From the NCBI RefSeq assembly GCF_005886345.1, contig NZ_PNEC01000002.1, forward strand, positions 1 through 64,000: a stretch of DNA of 64,000 bases, in the 5' to 3' direction. This DNA is from Pseudoalteromonas phenolica. GTDB lineage: Bacteria > Pseudomonadota > Gammaproteobacteria > Enterobacterales > Alteromonadaceae. The notes under the pieces were generated by a model that saw nothing but the letters and a program-made list of their open reading frames with translations, was not told where the DNA came from and made no database searches. The position numbers and the translations under genes are program-made. Shown piece after piece: positions 63,124 to 64,000 of this stretch. The stretch's first letter is position 1, and each line of letters starts with the position of its first letter.

Positions 63124-64000
63124 TTATCTGTCTTCGTTACGGTACTTAGGCAAGGTGAAATCACACTTGGTATGCCAGTTCAGGGCAAAATCCTCTCTGA
63201 TTTCTTTGAGGAACTCTAACCAGATTGCAAAGCCGCGTTTAAAGTGCACCATGGTTTCTTTTTCGTTTTCAAAAAAGTACATCATAGTCATCAACGGACA
63301 GTGGAAATACAGCAAGGTGCCTTTTATCAAGTGAAAGAAGTGAGGGTGTACAGATTTGCGATAAGCATACACCACTCTTTGTTGTGCTTTAAGCAGCTCA
63401 TTGGCTTCTTCTCTTGTTGCGAACGGACGCTCACCTATTTCAATGAGGTAATCACACAGCTGTTGATACTCTTCAATTGCCATGCTTTTCTCTGCATCCT
63501 GCAAGTCGATTGGCTGAAAGTGTGCTTGCTTAAGTGCTTCAACAGTCTGATGTTTATCCAAAGAAGACTTAGCGATTAAAACTTGCTCTTCACGCAGTGG
63601 AATAGCATCACGGATCTTGGCACCTTCTCCAACATTATAAATACGACTACCGGGCGCGCTGTGGGCCAGTCTGTCTAACATTGCTTTGGATAGCGCCAAT
63701 AAGGGTGTTGCCAGCACATCATCACCAAAGTTACCCTCCAGTTTAATGGTTGCACCAGCCATTGGTTTAAAACTGGATTTCAGCTGTTCATCATTGTAGA
63801 TACTGAGTTTAGAGTGCGTGCTGCCTTTTTGCGTATAGCCATTGTCAACACCAATCAAATAGATATCTTCAAAACCCATGGATACGGCATAGGCCGCTGC
63901 TGTGTTTGAAACCAGAGGACCACATGCAGGCAACGAGGTCACGCTTAGTCCATAGCGTTTAAGCGTTTCCATAGTTAAAAATGCCGAAGCCGCTTCGGGC
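63124..64000 (-). CDS. Maf/DUF115-type motility glycosyltransferase, partial
   Basis: The reading frame stays open to the right window edge, so the N-terminus lies outside; about 292 residues are visible. The segment LPACGPLVSNTAAAYAVSMGFEDIYLIGVDNGY matches the conserved C-terminal core of MptE-like/DUF115 proteins, the family that includes Maf flagellin glycosyltransferases of Campylobacter and Aeromonas. Location next to nonulosonic-acid genes and near flagellin supports transfer of the sugar to flagellin. Function is inferred. Confidence 0.8.
   Translation of the reverse strand, partial: PEAASAFLTMETLKRYGLSVTSLPACGPLVSNTAAAYAVSMGFEDIYLIGVDNGYTQKGSTHSKLSIYNDEQLKSSFKPMAGATIKLEGNFGDDVLATPLLALSKAMLDRLAHSAPGSRIYNVGEGAKIRDAIPLREEQVLIAKSSLDKHQTVEALKQAHFQPIDLQDAEKSMAIEEYQQLCDYLIEIGERPFATREEANELLKAQQRVVYAYRKSVHPHFFHLIKGTLLYFHCPLMTMMYFFENEKETMVHFKRGFAIWLEFLKEIREDFALNWHTKCDFTLPKYRNEDR

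Overview
The window reads as a chromosomal segment of a marine gammaproteobacterium of the Alteromonadales, most likely Pseudoalteromonas. The grounds are the gene order and type: a polar-flagellum cluster with flrABC regulators, flhFG and parC/parP; a System I ccm operon beside mlaA; a TonB-dependent copper receptor; and moderate-to-low G+C except at the right end. Genus assignment is inference. I saw no rRNA, tRNA, CRISPR array, complete insertion sequence or prophage.

Layout. (1) 1-6.5 kb: the 3' part of a chemoreceptor gene, putP, an EAL-HDOD protein and an OprC/NosA-like copper receptor with a perfect FNR-type box upstream. (2) 6.5-14.3 kb, leftward: mlaA and a complete cytochrome c maturation operon ccmABCDEFGHI. 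(3) 14.4-17.4 kb, rightward: a large second FliK-like protein and a small stand-alone FlhB C-terminal-domain protein. (4) 17.5-46.4 kb, leftward: polar-flagellum and chemotaxis genes, listed in + coordinate order as fipA (DUF2802), cheW, parP, parC, cheB, cheA, cheZ, cheY, fliA, flhG, flhF, flhA, flhB, fliRQPONML, fliK, fliJIHGFE, flrC, flrB. (5) 46.6-49.1 kb: tag (DNA 3-methyladenine glycosylase I) flanked by two copies of a short dispersed repeat, then a DUF6768/ECF-sigma pair and an alpha/beta hydrolase. This block separates flrBC from flrA. (6) 49.1-51.5 kb: flrA and a short flagellin gene. (7) 51.6-64 kb, leftward: a nonulosonic-acid (legionaminic-type) biosynthesis cluster with several extra enzymes, ending at the window edge in a Maf/DUF115-type motility glycosyltransferase.

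How the parts work together. FlrA (sigma-54 activator) should switch on flrBC and early export genes. I can read GG-N10-GC sigma-54 promoters directly upstream of flrB, fliE, fliK and flhA, so the regulatory cascade is visible in the DNA. FliA (sigma-28) would then drive late genes; the flagellin gene has a plausible sigma-28 promoter. FlhF/FlhG/FipA and ParC/ParP place the flagellum and the chemosensory arrays at the pole. The nonulosonic-acid cluster beside flagellin, with a Maf-type transferase, suggests the flagellin is decorated with a modified legionaminic-type sugar.

Most promising for novelty: the nonulosonic-acid cluster, which carries an unusual FAD oxidoreductase, a FemAB-like acyltransferase, a methyltransferase and a Gfo/Idh/MocA oxidoreductase; the second FliK/FlhB-C pair; the 12-residue triple repeat in FliK; the triple acidic repeat in CheA; and the ECF/DUF6768 module inserted in the flagellar master-regulator region.
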